64,000 bases of DNA, from positions 1-64,000 of the forward strand of contig NZ_JACDXX010000008.1 in assembly GCF_020539525.1 (NCBI RefSeq). The letters run 5' to 3'. The notes under the pieces were generated by a model. That model did not search any database. It worked only from the letters and a program-made list of their open reading frames with translations, and had not been told where the DNA came from. Positions 1-9,105 of this stretch are shown here, piece after piece. This DNA is from Pseudogemmobacter faecipullorum. Its GTDB lineage: Bacteria; Pseudomonadota; Alphaproteobacteria; Rhodobacterales; Rhodobacteraceae. Made by a program: the position numbers and the translations under genes. Within the stretch, counting starts at the first letter, position 1. Each line of letters starts with the position of its first letter.

Positions 1-160
1 CATCGCTGTAGGTCTGCTGGCGGCCACGCCTGCCTGTCGGCGCAGCGTCCCAGCTCATCTCGGGGTCGAACCAGATCGTCAGCGAACCCCGGCGCTTGAG
101 CGCATCGTTATAGGCTGGCCAGTTCCTAGTCCTGTAGGTCGGGGAGGTGGGTCTGCTCAT
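1..160 (-). CDS. IS5-family transposase, N-terminal part (partial)
   Basis: Reading the minus strand from an ATG at 160 gives MSRPTSPTYRTRNWPAYNDA, followed by LKRRGSLTIWFDPEM and GRRGRQQTYSDA. The combination NWPAYN, SLTIWFD and TGRRGRQ.TYSD is the characteristic start of IS5-family DDE transposases (IS903-type branch). The gene runs off the left edge, so the catalytic core is not visible. It would catalyse cut-and-paste transposition of its own element. The family call is firm; whether the gene is intact outside the window is unknown. Confidence 0.7.
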   Translation of the reverse strand, partial: MSRPTSPTYRTRNWPAYNDALKRRGSLTIWFDPEMSWDAAPTGRRGRQQTYSD

Positions 161-223
161 GCACCCCAGCTACCATATTGGATTCACGAGATGAATCCCT
201 CACGGGATTTGCGCAACAGAGCC
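1..223 (-). mobile_element. IS5-family (IS903-like) element, right end, cut by window edge
   Basis: The element holds the first 53 codons of a transposase on the minus strand and ends in a 20-base terminal inverted-repeat candidate at 204-223. Read inward on the minus strand, this repeat starts GGCTCTGTTGCGCAAATCCC, close to the termini I know for IS903-type members of the IS5 family. The other end lies outside the window, so neither a target duplication nor completeness can be judged. Confidence 0.6.
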
Positions 224-347
224 TTTTCAAATGCTTAAGCAAATTAATCACTATAAGCGTGTATCATTTCTCAAAACAAAGGGTTGTGTCGCGAATGTGG
301 TGAGAATTGCCGAGCAGCGGGCTCCGAGCATGTGAGATTGGCTCCAG

Positions 348-617
348 TCAGGCGGCGAGGTCAAGGGACATCGGCACCAGAGGCTGAGAAAGGGTTTCCC
401 AGCCATCGACCTTTCGCATCTGGATCTGCCCTGACGCCAAGAGCGCCCAGAGCAGCATCGGCACGGTCTCGGCGCAGGGGAGCACGGTCTGGGTCTTGAT
501 GCGGCGGCGGAACTCCTCGTTCAGACGCTCAATGGCGTTGGTGGTCCGTGCGGATTTCAGTTGCGACGGATCGAAGCGGGTGAAGCTGAAGAGGCGATCG
601 CCGGCCTCCTTGAGGCC
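348..617 (-). pseudogene. IS256-family (Mutator) transposase, C-terminal fragment
   Basis: The minus-strand translation ending at 348 contains SQLKSARTTNAIERLNEEFR, RRIKTQTVLP and ALLASGQIQMRKVDGWETL, the highly conserved tail of IS256-family transposases. The N-terminal two thirds with the first catalytic aspartates are absent. Homology stops near 600-617, where an IS4-type transposase fragment in the opposite orientation begins, so this gene was probably interrupted by that insertion or by a deletion. It is not functional as seen. Confidence 0.7.
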
Positions 618-1894
618 CCGCCCTGGCAAATCTCTGCCCACGGCGTTTCAGGACTGGTCGAACACTAAGGCCGCCTACCGCTTCTTCTCCAACGGAAATG
701 TCAGTGAAGATAAGATTCTTGAGGGCCATTTCGCCGCCTCTGCCCTGCGTATCAAGGCAACCGACGGTCCTGTCCTGATCCTGCAGGACACCACAGAATT
801 TTCGTTCAAACGCGCTTCGCCGGAGAAGATCGGGTTTACGAAAGTGTCGACCGGCCGCAAGCTCAAGGAAGGCCGCTACCAGAAGCATGCGATCTGTGGG
901 CTCCTGATGCATGCAAGTCTGGCGATCACACCAGAGGGCTTGCCGCTCGGGCTGACAGCGGCCAAGTTCTGGTCGCGTTCAAAATTTAAGGGGACCGCAG
1001 CGCTCAAACGCAAGATCAACCCGACCCGCGTCCCGATCGAGCAGAAGGAAAGCATGCGTTGGCTGGACAACCTGCGCCTGTCTACCGAGTTGGCAGGCGC
1101 ACCTGAGCGCTGCGTGCATGTCGGAGATCGGGAAAGCGACATTTACGAACTCTACTGCCTCGCAGAGGAGATCGGGACGAACTTCGTCGTCCGGAGCTGC
1201 GTCGTTCGCCTGGCGGAGGATGGCACCACAACCATTTCCAAGGTCATGGCACAAGTGCAGTCCAGCGGCACGCACGAGGTCCGGTTCCGCGACGCGCAGG
1301 GCAAAAACCATTGCGCGATGCTTTCGGTTCGGCCGCCCCAAGATTGACCGTCCGGCCGCCGATCGGTAAGCAGCGGCAATACCGGCACCAGGAGCTCCAG
1401 ATCATCCATGCCGAAGAGCTTAACCCGCCTGAAGGCCGATCACCCATCTTTGGGAGGCTGATCACGAACCTGCCGGTCGCAACTCACGCGGACACGGACG
1501 CGGTGCACAAACTTGAATGGTATGCGCTGCGCTGGAAGATTGAGACGTTCTTCCGAACCCTGAAGACTGGGTGCCGGATCGAGGAACTCCGTCTTGCCAC
1601 GGCCGATCGTCTGGCCAACTGCATTGCACTGTGCTGTATAGCCGAGAGACACCGGCATCAGACCCTGCGGCAGTTTTTACAGACGAAGAGCGCCATCTAC
1701 TCGAATGTGCAACGCCGGACAGAATGCGCCAGGCATCGCACGACCTGGCGTTCTATGCACGGCTCGGCGGCTATATCGACAGAACGTCCGACCCGCCACC
1801 TGGGACCACAGTCATCTGGCGGGGCTTATCGCGTCTCTCTGATCTCCTCGAAGGAGCACGCATGGCAAAGCCGCCGCCGGAAACTTATGGGTAA
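618..1894 (+). pseudogene. IS4-family transposase, frameshifted remnant
   Basis: Three reading frames in succession carry one IS4-type transposase. Frame one (to about 1345) has GKSLPTAFQDWSNTKAAYRF, DTTEFSF, the core stretch GTAALKRKINPTRVPIE and HVGDRESDIYELY. The second frame (about 1340-1650) continues with PPIGKQRQYRHQ, ITNLPV and WYALRWKIETFFRTLK. The third (about 1650-1894) holds ARLGGYIDRTSDPPPGTTVI and WRGLSRLSDL, the family's C-terminus. At least two frameshifts are needed to join them and the N-terminus is missing, so the gene is dead. Homology begins near 618 where the IS256 fragment ends. Confidence 0.75.
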
Positions 1895-1903
1895 TTGCAA
1901 GCC
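1884..1903 (+). repeat. 20-bp direct repeat, copy 1 (19/20 with 2274-2293)
   Basis: CTTATGGGTAATTGCAAGCC sits directly at the stop of the IS4-type remnant. The same sequence with one change (CTTGTGG...) recurs at 2274-2293. The repeat probably marks the 3' end of two related IS copies, one now reduced to this scar. Confidence 0.6.
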
Positions 1904-1953
1904 GGTGAGGGCCGTCTGCCCCGTTTTTGCAAATAGGCTTAAGGCATTGCCTT

Positions 1954-2175
1954 ATGTCATATTCTACACATTCTCCCTCGATCGAGATTTTCACCGCCGA
2001 TGAAGTCGGCCGGCGTCGCCATTGGAGCGATGAGGACAAGCTGCGGATTGTAGAAGATGGCCGCCAACAATCTCGCGAGACTTCCCAAACTGCTGACCGC
2101 CTGAGGCCGGGAGGCTCAGCCAAGCATGCATATTGCCTGGCGAAGAAGGCACGGCGGAACAACAGTTTCCGTTTC
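1954..2175 (+). pseudogene. IS66-type TnpA fragment
   Basis: From ATG 1954 the translation reads MSYSTHSPSIEIFTADEVGR then RRHWSDEDKLRIVEDG, the start of the small helix-turn-helix protein (OrfA/TnpA) of IS66-like elements, whose usual motif is RRRxWSxExKxRIVxES. Similarity fades after about 70 residues and no IS66 TnpB or TnpC follows. It is an eroded fragment without expected function. Confidence 0.5.
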
Positions 2176-2273
2176 CACCCAGCTCTGCCCCATGCCTGCA
2201 CCTCGATTATTCGGTGCCACATGACGAATCATGATCGCTTGTGCTCAGGCAAGGCCAAGTGGGTAGGTGACCA

Positions 2274-2293
2274 CTTGTGGGTAATTGCAAGCC
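2274..2293 (+). repeat. 20-bp direct repeat, copy 2
   Basis: This is the second copy of the sequence at 1884-1903, with a G for A at the fourth base. No transposase remnant of the IS4 type is seen directly upstream of this copy. Confidence 0.6.
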
Positions 2294-2454
2294 TCACCGC
2301 AAGGATACGTATCTCTAAGGGCTGCGGACAGTGGATCGAGAAGAGCTTTTGAATGCGCCGCCGTTGACACCCCTTGGCAGACCAATCGGATGTGGGGCCC
2401 CAAAAGCCCTGAGCACGGCGAATACGGAAAGTCGATCATGCCACTCAGAGGGTA

Positions 2455-2553
2455 TATGGCCAGACGGCCGCCCGATTTCATATGACCGATCTCTGGTTCG
2501 ATGGCGCTCCGCCGTTCCAGCAACATCGCCAGCGCCAGACGTAATTCTTCGGC
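2455..2553 (-). pseudogene. IS5-family transposase C-terminal scrap
   Basis: The minus-strand translation contains LRLALAMLLERRSAIEPEIG followed by HMKSGGRLA. RRxSAIEPxIGHMKxxGRL is the conserved catalytic-glutamate region of IS5-family transposases. Only about 30 codons are recognisable, next to the 3' end of the DUF6880 gene. It has no function as it stands. Confidence 0.55.
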
Positions 2554-2565
2554 GCTGACTGATGA

Positions 2566-4080
2566 TCAGTCGCCGACATTCCAAATCGGTCGTCGTCCTC
2601 TCTTGAATGAATCTGATTTCGGGACTGACAGCGGCTCGCCGAACTGTGCCCAGAACCCGGATTTTCGCCCATGATCGGCACGGAGCTTCGCGCGATACGC
2701 CTCATGAGCATCGAAATCCGCAGGTCGCGCAGGATCCGCATCCGCTTCTGCGGCAAGCAAATCAAGCTGGCGCAGATACTTCGCCCCGTGCCCATAGGCC
2801 TTGGAGCGCGCCCGCCGCAGGATATCATCAAGAAGCGCCCGGAAAAGGATGCTTGCCGCCAGCGGATGCTCGTGCTGCAGTTGATCCGCAACCTCGGGCA
2901 GGATGTGCCAGTCGCGGCCCTCCCATTGCGCATGCCTCGCTACAACAAGTCCGGCCGCCAGATCCCGCCGCGGCCATGCGAGGAAGAAGTTCAGCGCGGC
3001 CATGGTGTCCGGATGCGCCAGAGCCAGCGTCATGGCCCGTTCTTCCGCCTCCATATCCTCGAAGTCCGGCAGCATCTTCAGATGCGCCCGCAGCAGGACC
3101 GGTGCGAGCGTATCGCGGAAGCGGTCCCACAGGAGCGCCAGCGCCTCTGGCGTGCGGTCCAGCGCCCGCAATATCCGCGCCTCGAGTTCGGACTGCCGAA
3201 CCAGCGGGCTGCGATCCGGCGGATCTTCGTCCTCGTCCTCGATGCCGAAAGGCTGAAGATGCGCTTTAGGGCCACCGCGCCGCACCCAGTCGAGCGCCTC
3301 GGTGAGCCGCCCCGCATCCAACAACCGGCGCGCGATATCGAGCGTGTCGCGATCCCTTTCCGGTTTTTCCGCCTCAATGGCGATCAGCCGGTCCAGATCG
3401 CCGGATGCGGTCGCGATCATTTGCCGGATCTCTCGCCATTGCCCTGTCATGGAAAAGAACCAGCGTTCCCGCGCGCGCTGGCCTGCCTCCGCCGCGTCAC
3501 GCTCCGCGATCCGTTCAGAAAGATCGGCATCCCAGATGGCCAGCACCTCGGGTGAGAGGTGTGGCACCACCTGCTCGGCAATCGGCTTCAGGTATCCGTG
3601 TTCCGTCTCGCCAAGCGCGGCCATGATGATCTGCGGCAGATTCGCGCTTGAAAGCCGGGCAGAAACCGACCCCATGGCCTCTATGGCCTGCCAGTAAATG
3701 TCTTGGAGCTTACCGGAAGAATCGTCGACACGCTGGAAGACCTGATCGTGGGTTGCTATGAAGCGGATCAGCCGCGATGCTCCGAGATCGGCGCCGGCGG
3801 GGCAAAGCTCCTTGACGATGCTGTCGCACAGCCCCTGCAGATCATCCCTGAATGCGCGCTCCTTGTCCCAGTCGATGAAGGTGCGCGCCCGCTCAAGTCC
3901 CGAGAGCCGCCGGTCGATCAGCTTCGTTATGGCTTCCGGCCCGGACTTGCCGGCAAGCGCCGCATTCACACGGCGTTTGAAACCTGCATTGACATGCACC
4001 TCGTCGAAGACAAGTTCAGCCAGCTTTTCTGCGCCGAGGGCGGTGAGGGATTCTTTGGAGAGGGCGGGTTTACGGGCCAT
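2566..4080 (-). CDS. DUF6880 family protein
   Basis: This 504-residue protein has no signal peptide or membrane segment and is rich in charged helices (ALGAEKLAELVFDEVHVNAG near the start, IARRLLDAGRLTEALDWVRR in the middle), which suggests a helical-repeat fold. I recognise it as a DUF6880 protein, a family of unknown function common in alphaproteobacteria and often near plasmid or transposon genes. The start at 4080 is preferred over 4095 because a GGAAG precedes it at usual spacing and the protein then begins MARKPALSKESL. It lies between transposase debris and another uncharacterised gene on the same strand, so it may be cargo of the mobile region. No catalytic motif is visible and no function is claimed. 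Confidence 0.7.
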   Translation of the reverse strand: MARKPALSKESLTALGAEKLAELVFDEVHVNAGFKRRVNAALAGKSGPEAITKLIDRRLSGLERARTFIDWDKERAFRDDLQGLCDSIVKELCPAGADLGASRLIRFIATHDQVFQRVDDSSGKLQDIYWQAIEAMGSVSARLSSANLPQIIMAALGETEHGYLKPIAEQVVPHLSPEVLAIWDADLSERIAERDAAEAGQRARERWFFSMTGQWREIRQMIATASGDLDRLIAIEAEKPERDRDTLDIARRLLDAGRLTEALDWVRRGGPKAHLQPFGIEDEDEDPPDRSPLVRQSELEARILRALDRTPEALALLWDRFRDTLAPVLLRAHLKMLPDFEDMEAEERAMTLALAHPDTMAALNFFLAWPRRDLAAGLVVARHAQWEGRDWHILPEVADQLQHEHPLAASILFRALLDDILRRARSKAYGHGAKYLRQLDLLAAEADADPARPADFDAHEAYRAKLRADHGRKSGFWAQFGEPLSVPKSDSFKRGRRPIWNVGD

Positions 4081-4216
4081 GGGGCTTCCGGGCATAATGG
4101 GTCATGGTTTGATGCCGGATACGGGGCAGACGGACAATGAGCCAGCAGTGTGCGGTAATACCGGCCTCGTTCTGGGCGTCCAGAACCCGGACTGCCACAT
4201 TCGCTTCAGCAAAACC

Positions 4217-5050
4217 CTAGATCACCCCGCACGAGCAACTGGGCTTTCTGCCCCAGCCAGTATCGATGGCATCCAAAACCAGTGCCTCTCTCCACAAAGG
4301 CGTCTTGCGACAGATCCGTTGGGGTCGATCCGCATTTGCAACTGTCCTGAACTGGACAAGTCCCACCCATTTCAGCGGTTCAAGAACAGACTGGCGGAAG
4401 TTGATGAGCTCTCGCCACCTGTCATGCGATCGCTCATCGATTGGCCCATAGAAGGCTGAAAACACGCGTTCTTCAATCGGCTCCAGATCGAGGATCTGGT
4501 TCATGACGTTCAGCCAGATGTCCCAATTGCCCGCGACACCTTCTCCGAACCGCGAAAACCCCGCATGGTCGATCTGGAGGACAAACATCGGGACGATCGC
4601 GTCGAAGAGCGCGCCGGGCTTGCCGAGAAGATCTGTCCCTTTCTTCGTGATCAGGAAGCGCCCCTTGTGGTGCTGAGCAAGGCGGGACGAGATCAGCAGG
4701 TAGTGCAGCATCTGCAGCGGCGGGAAGTCATGCTCGTTCAAGGCACGCCCCAGGGCATAAGGCTGATCTTTTCTTTCCCGCGGCCAATCGAATTCCGCCA
4801 GTGCCCAGGCAACAAAACTGCGCTTGAAGGCCTTGGTCTGGGTCAGCTCAATCCCGCCGTGCTCGGCCGCATATCCCAGAATGAGACGCGCACCCCGCAG
4901 AATCGGGGAGCATCCAAGCACTGCGTGCTCGTCGGGAATTGCTCTGAATGCCAGCACCTGGAGGTCTCCGTCTTTGGCGCGTTTCTGGCAAAAGTGGACC
5001 TGCGCGCCAAATTGATCCTGGGTCGGACGGCCAGCAACCTCAAGGCGCAA
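4217..5050 (-). CDS. uncharacterised protein, possibly 5'-truncated
   Basis: The 277-residue product has the stretches GIELTQTKAFKRSFVAWALA, NEHDFPPLQMLHYLLISSRL and KKGTDLLGKPGALFDAIVPM; this looks like a winged-helix-like segment followed by a helical domain. I recall similar C-terminal regions in alphaproteobacterial proteins carrying a pRiA4b ORF-3 type domain upstream, but that domain is absent here and the call is not firm. Only TTG is available as a start at 5050 and no good ribosome site precedes it, so the 5' end may have been lost. The gene is on the same strand as the DUF6880 gene, 137 bases upstream of it, and may form a pair with it. Confidence 0.45.
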   Translation of the reverse strand: MRLEVAGRPTQDQFGAQVHFCQKRAKDGDLQVLAFRAIPDEHAVLGCSPILRGARLILGYAAEHGGIELTQTKAFKRSFVAWALAEFDWPRERKDQPYALGRALNEHDFPPLQMLHYLLISSRLAQHHKGRFLITKKGTDLLGKPGALFDAIVPMFVLQIDHAGFSRFGEGVAGNWDIWLNVMNQILDLEPIEERVFSAFYGPIDERSHDRWRELINFRQSVLEPLKWVGLVQFRTVANADRPQRICRKTPLWREALVLDAIDTGWGRKPSCSCGVI

Positions 5051-5052
5051 AA

Positions 5053-5649
5053 TTATTTCGGCGCAACCATTGCGGAAAAAATCCCCTTTGTTTTCATTAC
5101 CCTGGCACCCAGGCCGTGGCTAAGTCCTGGATTTTCCAGGGAAAATTTTGGCGCTATCCACATGAAATCTTCCAGGGGGGGCTTTTGCGCCCACCGAAGT
5201 GCTTTATCTTCCGCCTTGTGAGACATGAGAACCGGACCAATGACGATCCAGGACAAGACCACAGATGCGACGAAGATCGGGGCGAAGCCTTGCCAAGGCG
5301 CCGCCTCGATTCGAATCGTTGATGCGGTTTCCCACAGCCACTGGGCACTGGGAGGCGGCTTTGCCGTGATCGGGTTACGGTCTTTCGTGTCTGCGGAATT
5401 GGGAAAATCAAACCCGTCCCAATTCTCACAAACCCAGACCATGCAAATGGAGCCTTCAGCCTTGTCAGCTGGCTCTGATTTTCCCCCAGAAAAGAAAATG
5501 CCAGCCAAGGGGTTGCAACACCCCTGCCCTGACCTCGCGGTCTCGGGGCGGCGAATAGATGATTTCGTCAAATGCCGAAGCGGAGGTTTTTCCGAGCTAA
5601 GGCACTGATAACAAATAAAAGACTCTGAATCTGGATAAATCCAGGGCAA
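5053..5649 (-). CDS. hypothetical protein with one possible membrane segment
   Basis: This is an open frame of 198 codons with a hydrophobic stretch near residues 125-145 (FAPIFVASVVLSWIVIGPVL). I do not recognise a family. The N-terminal 60 residues look like low-quality coding sequence, rich in Ser, Pro and Arg, so a start at an internal ATG near residue 69 (MVWVCENWDG) is possible. It stops three bases before the start of the gene at 4217-5050, which suggests co-transcription if both are real. It could also be spurious. Confidence 0.25.
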   Translation of the reverse strand: MPWIYPDSESFICYQCLSSEKPPLRHLTKSSIRRPETARSGQGCCNPLAGIFFSGGKSEPADKAEGSICMVWVCENWDGFDFPNSADTKDRNPITAKPPPSAQWLWETASTIRIEAAPWQGFAPIFVASVVLSWIVIGPVLMSHKAEDKALRWAQKPPLEDFMWIAPKFSLENPGLSHGLGARVMKTKGIFSAMVAPK

Positions 5650-5959
5650 GATCCTGCGCAGTCTTCAAATGCGTGCGGAAGCCTTGATGGGTTTGGCAGA
5701 CAGGCAGAGGACCATAACGAAAACCAGAAGAAGCATCGACCTCACGTCGGCGCATCATACGGCTTGTTGCGATCTCGGGCATCAACCCGGGATCGAGGAT
5801 CACACCTGACTATGCCTCAAGGCTGAACGAAGTCCTCAGGACTGCGAACGGAAGAGGCTTGTCCGACGAGCAGCATGAAACCGGCGCCACACCTCCTCCC
5901 TCCCGCCAACGCGATGCGCGTTTCAGCGGCCGATACCGCTTACCCTCAGGGGATCACAG
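5650..5959. other. intergenic stretch upstream of tnsA
   Basis: About 310 bases without a supported gene. One end of the Tn7-like element is expected here, because tnsA normally lies next to an end, but I could not find a convincing TGT-type terminus or a clear set of transposase-binding repeats. Small open frames here have no recognisable family. Confidence 0.4.
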
Positions 5960-6766
5960 ATGAAGCTCAAGGATGCAAAGAAAGTCACAGAACTCGGGGC
6001 AAAAGCACCCCGCAAGCCGCCATTCAGGCAGAAGTGCTCGCTGCGCGATCGCCTGAATGCCCATGCGGTCCTTGCCGAAAATGCCCGCAAGGAACAATCA
6101 GGCTTGCGGGCATCACGGGGGAGCACCTCTGACCGCTACACAGATCGTGCATCCGCGGGAATTTCGCATCGCAGCATCATCTGCAACCTGCCGGTTCCAG
6201 CCCAAGGCGGACAGATCCTTATCCTCGACAGCCGGCTTGAGCGCGACCATGCGCTGGCCCTGATGTTCAACCCTGGCGTTCGCTATATCGAGGAACAGGT
6301 TGGGTTTAACTGGACGGAAGGTGGGAAAACCTTCACCCACTATTTCGACCTGTTGACCCTTGGCCACAATGGCGAGGCCATTGGTTGGTCAGTTCGTCCC
6401 AAATTTCGTTATGATGGCTCGACGCTTTCTCAGAAGCTGCCAAAAATTGCCGAGTATGCTGTTTGCACTGGGCAGTTGGACGCTGTTCGCCTTCTGACAG
6501 ATCAGCATATCAATCCCACCGCGACGGATGACGCGCTGCTGATCCTCTCCGTGCGAGAGGATGACGAGGTGGCACAGGAAGCCGTGCGCGCTGCTCTGAC
6601 AGAAGCACAAGCCCCTGTTTCCTATCAGGATTTGATTGATCGTGTTCAGCTTGGCCGCCGCGGACGTGATGCCATCCTTCGGTTGCTTGGGCTGCGCGTC
6701 GCAAGGCTCCACAGCTACGGGCTCAGCCATGGAAATGCCCTGATCAGTCTTCGGGAGGGCCTGTAA
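5960..6766 (+). CDS. tnsA: TnsA-like transposon endonuclease
   Basis: The 268-residue protein matches the TnsA plan: a restriction-type nuclease core with Glu94 in SRLERDHALALMFNPGVRYI, EEQVGF, Asp130 in HYFDLL and Lys148 in WSVRPKF, i.e. the E...D...xxK residues that cut the 5' ends of the transposon. A helical C-terminal half (RVQLGRRGRDAILRLLGLRV) probably contacts TnsB/TnsC. ATG 5960 follows an AGGGGA. The gene overlaps tnsB by one base, so the two are translationally coupled. In Tn7 relatives TnsA with TnsB gives cut-and-paste rather than replicative transposition. The family call is strong on motif and context, although the sequence is clearly divergent from Tn7. Confidence 0.8.
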   Translation: MKLKDAKKVTELGAKAPRKPPFRQKCSLRDRLNAHAVLAENARKEQSGLRASRGSTSDRYTDRASAGISHRSIICNLPVPAQGGQILILDSRLERDHALALMFNPGVRYIEEQVGFNWTEGGKTFTHYFDLLTLGHNGEAIGWSVRPKFRYDGSTLSQKLPKIAEYAVCTGQLDAVRLLTDQHINPTATDDALLILSVREDDEVAQEAVRAALTEAQAPVSYQDLIDRVQLGRRGRDAILRLLGLRVARLHSYGLSHGNALISLREGL

Positions 6767-9105
6767 TGGGAGCGAACTCTGCTTTGGCACCAGCCATGAA
6801 GACCGTGCGCATTCCTGGCTATTCTGACATCTGTGACCGCTACGCAGTGGGCGACATTCTGAACATCAACAGTGTCAGATATGCCGTCTGCGAAATCAAA
6901 TCCCGAGGCATCTCTCTGCTTCGGCAGGATATCGATGGCGCAAAGCCGGAACTCTTCTCACCTGCGCAGCTGCATGAAGCTGAAAGCAGCTTCGGCTTTC
7001 GCCATAATTCCGGGCTCAGACTAGGAATTTTGCCGACAGATCCTCGCCTGACCCTGGCCTCGGCACAGCCTGCACATACGCTGTGTCGGACCTACATCAA
7101 GATCCAGTTCATACAGAGGTTCAATGACCTTCATGAAGGCGGAAAGATCAAGCGACGGGCCAAGCTGACTGGTGATGAGCATCGCTTGCTTCGTCAGACA
7201 GTAAAAGAAGACAGCACGAAGCATTTGGAGAACCTCGACAAGCACCAGCGACTGGAGATCGAGGTCGAATATTTTGGCAGCGGCTCATTCCCCTCGGAAC
7301 GCACAATCCGTGACTGGACCAAGCGCTACTCTACCGACGGCGCCTTGGGCCTGGTGCGGAAACTGCGGTCCGACAGCAGCAGACGGTCAATGTCGGATGC
7401 CGCGCTCTGGATGATGGTCAGAAACGTCTTGAAGTTTCAATGCCGGAGCCGCCCACGTCCATGTGACATCATCCGCTGGACGAAAGATGACTTTCAGGCG
7501 GCCAATCTTGACCGTGAAGCGAACGGTTTAGAGCTCCTGAAATGCCCCAGCGATCAAACCATTCGCTCTGAAATCAAGAAGCTGGACCCTTTCCAAACCT
7601 GTCTGGCGCGCGAGGGGATGTCAGTCGCCCGGGCCAGATTTGGGTCTGTCTATGGCAAACTTCTGGCTGCTCGGCCTGGGCAAATCGTCATCATTGATGA
7701 GGTTACGCTGGATGTGCAAAGCCTCAAGAAAGCACCGGGGCTGAAGCAGCTACTGGCTCCGGCAGCTCTCAAGAAAATGGGCTGGGACGGCGGAACCGGC
7801 CGTCTGCATCTGACTGTGGCGATTGACGTGAAGACGCGGGTGATCCTCGCGGCCCATATCAGTGCACATCCGGCTGCCGCGTCCGCCTTGGCGACACTGC
7901 AAATGATCATGACCGACAAGAGCTACATGACGGAGCTCTTTGGTCTTGAAAAAACATGGCACATGCACTGTCGTCCGGAAATAATCTATACCGATCATGG
8001 CCCTGCGTTCAGGGCCGGCGATTTCATTGCAGCCGGCGGTGAATTCCAGATTACGATTGAGAAATCGCCTGCCGGCATTCCTCAGATGCGTGGTCATGTC
8101 GAGCGGGCGGTTGGGCGGCTGAATGTCGAAGTCTCCACCGGATCCCCTGGCGCGACGGGGAGGAACATTGCCGAGCGCGGAGATCGCAAACCTGAGAAGG
8201 ATGCGGCACTTACCCTCGACCATTTGCAACATCTCGTGCTGCTCTGGATCGTTGATGCCTACCATCATACGCCCCATGACGGCCTGGGCGGTGCTACTCC
8301 GGCTGAGGTATGGGACTCTTACCAGGGCGCTGCTGATGGGCCACGTCCCCTGCCCGAAGAGGACCAAATGCGGATGGTATTCGGCACTCCCGAATTCCGC
8401 ACCGTGCAGCGTCAGGGTATCTTCTCCAACTACGTCTACTACCACTCCATAGAACTGGCCGAATGGTTCAAGCGTAACGACGACCACAGGGTTGAAGTGC
8501 GCTCATGGGACAATGACATCGGCGCCATTTCTGTGCTCCTCGATGGCAGCTGGCATACGCTGGAATGCACGGATCCACGCGCCAAAGGCCTGAACGGCGT
8601 GCAATGGAGAGCCGCAAAGTCTCGGACCCGTGGCGTAGCCAGGGCTGCGTACCCATTTGACTGCATCCTCAGAGTCTACAGAAAGATGGATGCGGTGAAG
8701 CAAAATGCCCGGAGCTCGCGTGGGCTATACATCCAGGCGCCATCCCCCGAGGAGCTTGCTGCAGCCGAGCACGAGACCACCACGGGCTTCAGGCAGGCAG
8801 CCCTGCGTGCAAGCGGACCGTCCGACAAGATGCTGCAGCATCCCGACCAGCTTCCCGGAGAGCGGGTGCCAAGTGCAGACACAGTGAGCGAACGGCCGCA
8901 GACCGGGGGCCGGATCCTCCATCCTACTGAGGCCTACCTGGCACGGAAAGGAAGCGACCAGCCTCACAGGCCGGAAACGCCACCCCCGACATCTCTGCGC
9001 ACAAGGCCTGCAAAGCCGAACGATCGCGCTGAAGCGGCGCCAGACAACGAGTGGAAACTCACCCCGGCCCAAAACCCGGCATCCAAAGGAGACAAACCCA
9101 AATGA
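6766..9105 (+). CDS. tnsB: TnsB-like DDE transposase
   Basis: This 779-residue retroviral-integrase-fold transposase has the DDE triad in order: Asp311 (IVIIDEVTLDV), Asp410 (EIIYTDHGPAF) and Glu446 (MRGHVERAVGRLNVE), with 35 residues between the last two, as is typical. The N-terminal part (residues 120-300) holds helix-turn-helix-like DNA-binding segments (FPSERTIRDWTKRYSTDGAL), and the C-terminus from about 540 is a Mu-type beta domain followed by a long Pro/Arg/Ala tail, likely the TnsC contact. It would cut and join the 3' ends of the element. It lies between tnsA and tnsC with overlapping start and stop codons. Relatives include TniA of Tn5053, but the partner TnsA favours the Tn7-like side. 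Confidence 0.85.
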   Translation: MGANSALAPAMKTVRIPGYSDICDRYAVGDILNINSVRYAVCEIKSRGISLLRQDIDGAKPELFSPAQLHEAESSFGFRHNSGLRLGILPTDPRLTLASAQPAHTLCRTYIKIQFIQRFNDLHEGGKIKRRAKLTGDEHRLLRQTVKEDSTKHLENLDKHQRLEIEVEYFGSGSFPSERTIRDWTKRYSTDGALGLVRKLRSDSSRRSMSDAALWMMVRNVLKFQCRSRPRPCDIIRWTKDDFQAANLDREANGLELLKCPSDQTIRSEIKKLDPFQTCLAREGMSVARARFGSVYGKLLAARPGQIVIIDEVTLDVQSLKKAPGLKQLLAPAALKKMGWDGGTGRLHLTVAIDVKTRVILAAHISAHPAAASALATLQMIMTDKSYMTELFGLEKTWHMHCRPEIIYTDHGPAFRAGDFIAAGGEFQITIEKSPAGIPQMRGHVERAVGRLNVEVSTGSPGATGRNIAERGDRKPEKDAALTLDHLQHLVLLWIVDAYHHTPHDGLGGATPAEVWDSYQGAADGPRPLPEEDQMRMVFGTPEFRTVQRQGIFSNYVYYHSIELAEWFKRNDDHRVEVRSWDNDIGAISVLLDGSWHTLECTDPRAKGLNGVQWRAAKSRTRGVARAAYPFDCILRVYRKMDAVKQNARSSRGLYIQAPSPEELAAAEHETTTGFRQAALRASGPSDKMLQHPDQLPGERVPSADTVSERPQTGGRILHPTEAYLARKGSDQPHRPETPPPTSLRTRPAKPNDRAEAAPDNEWKLTPAQNPASKGDKPK

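Noticed and set aside
5597-5803. 68-codon minus-strand frame upstream of tnsA
   Set aside because: No family features and no good ribosome site; it overlaps the region where a transposon end is expected.
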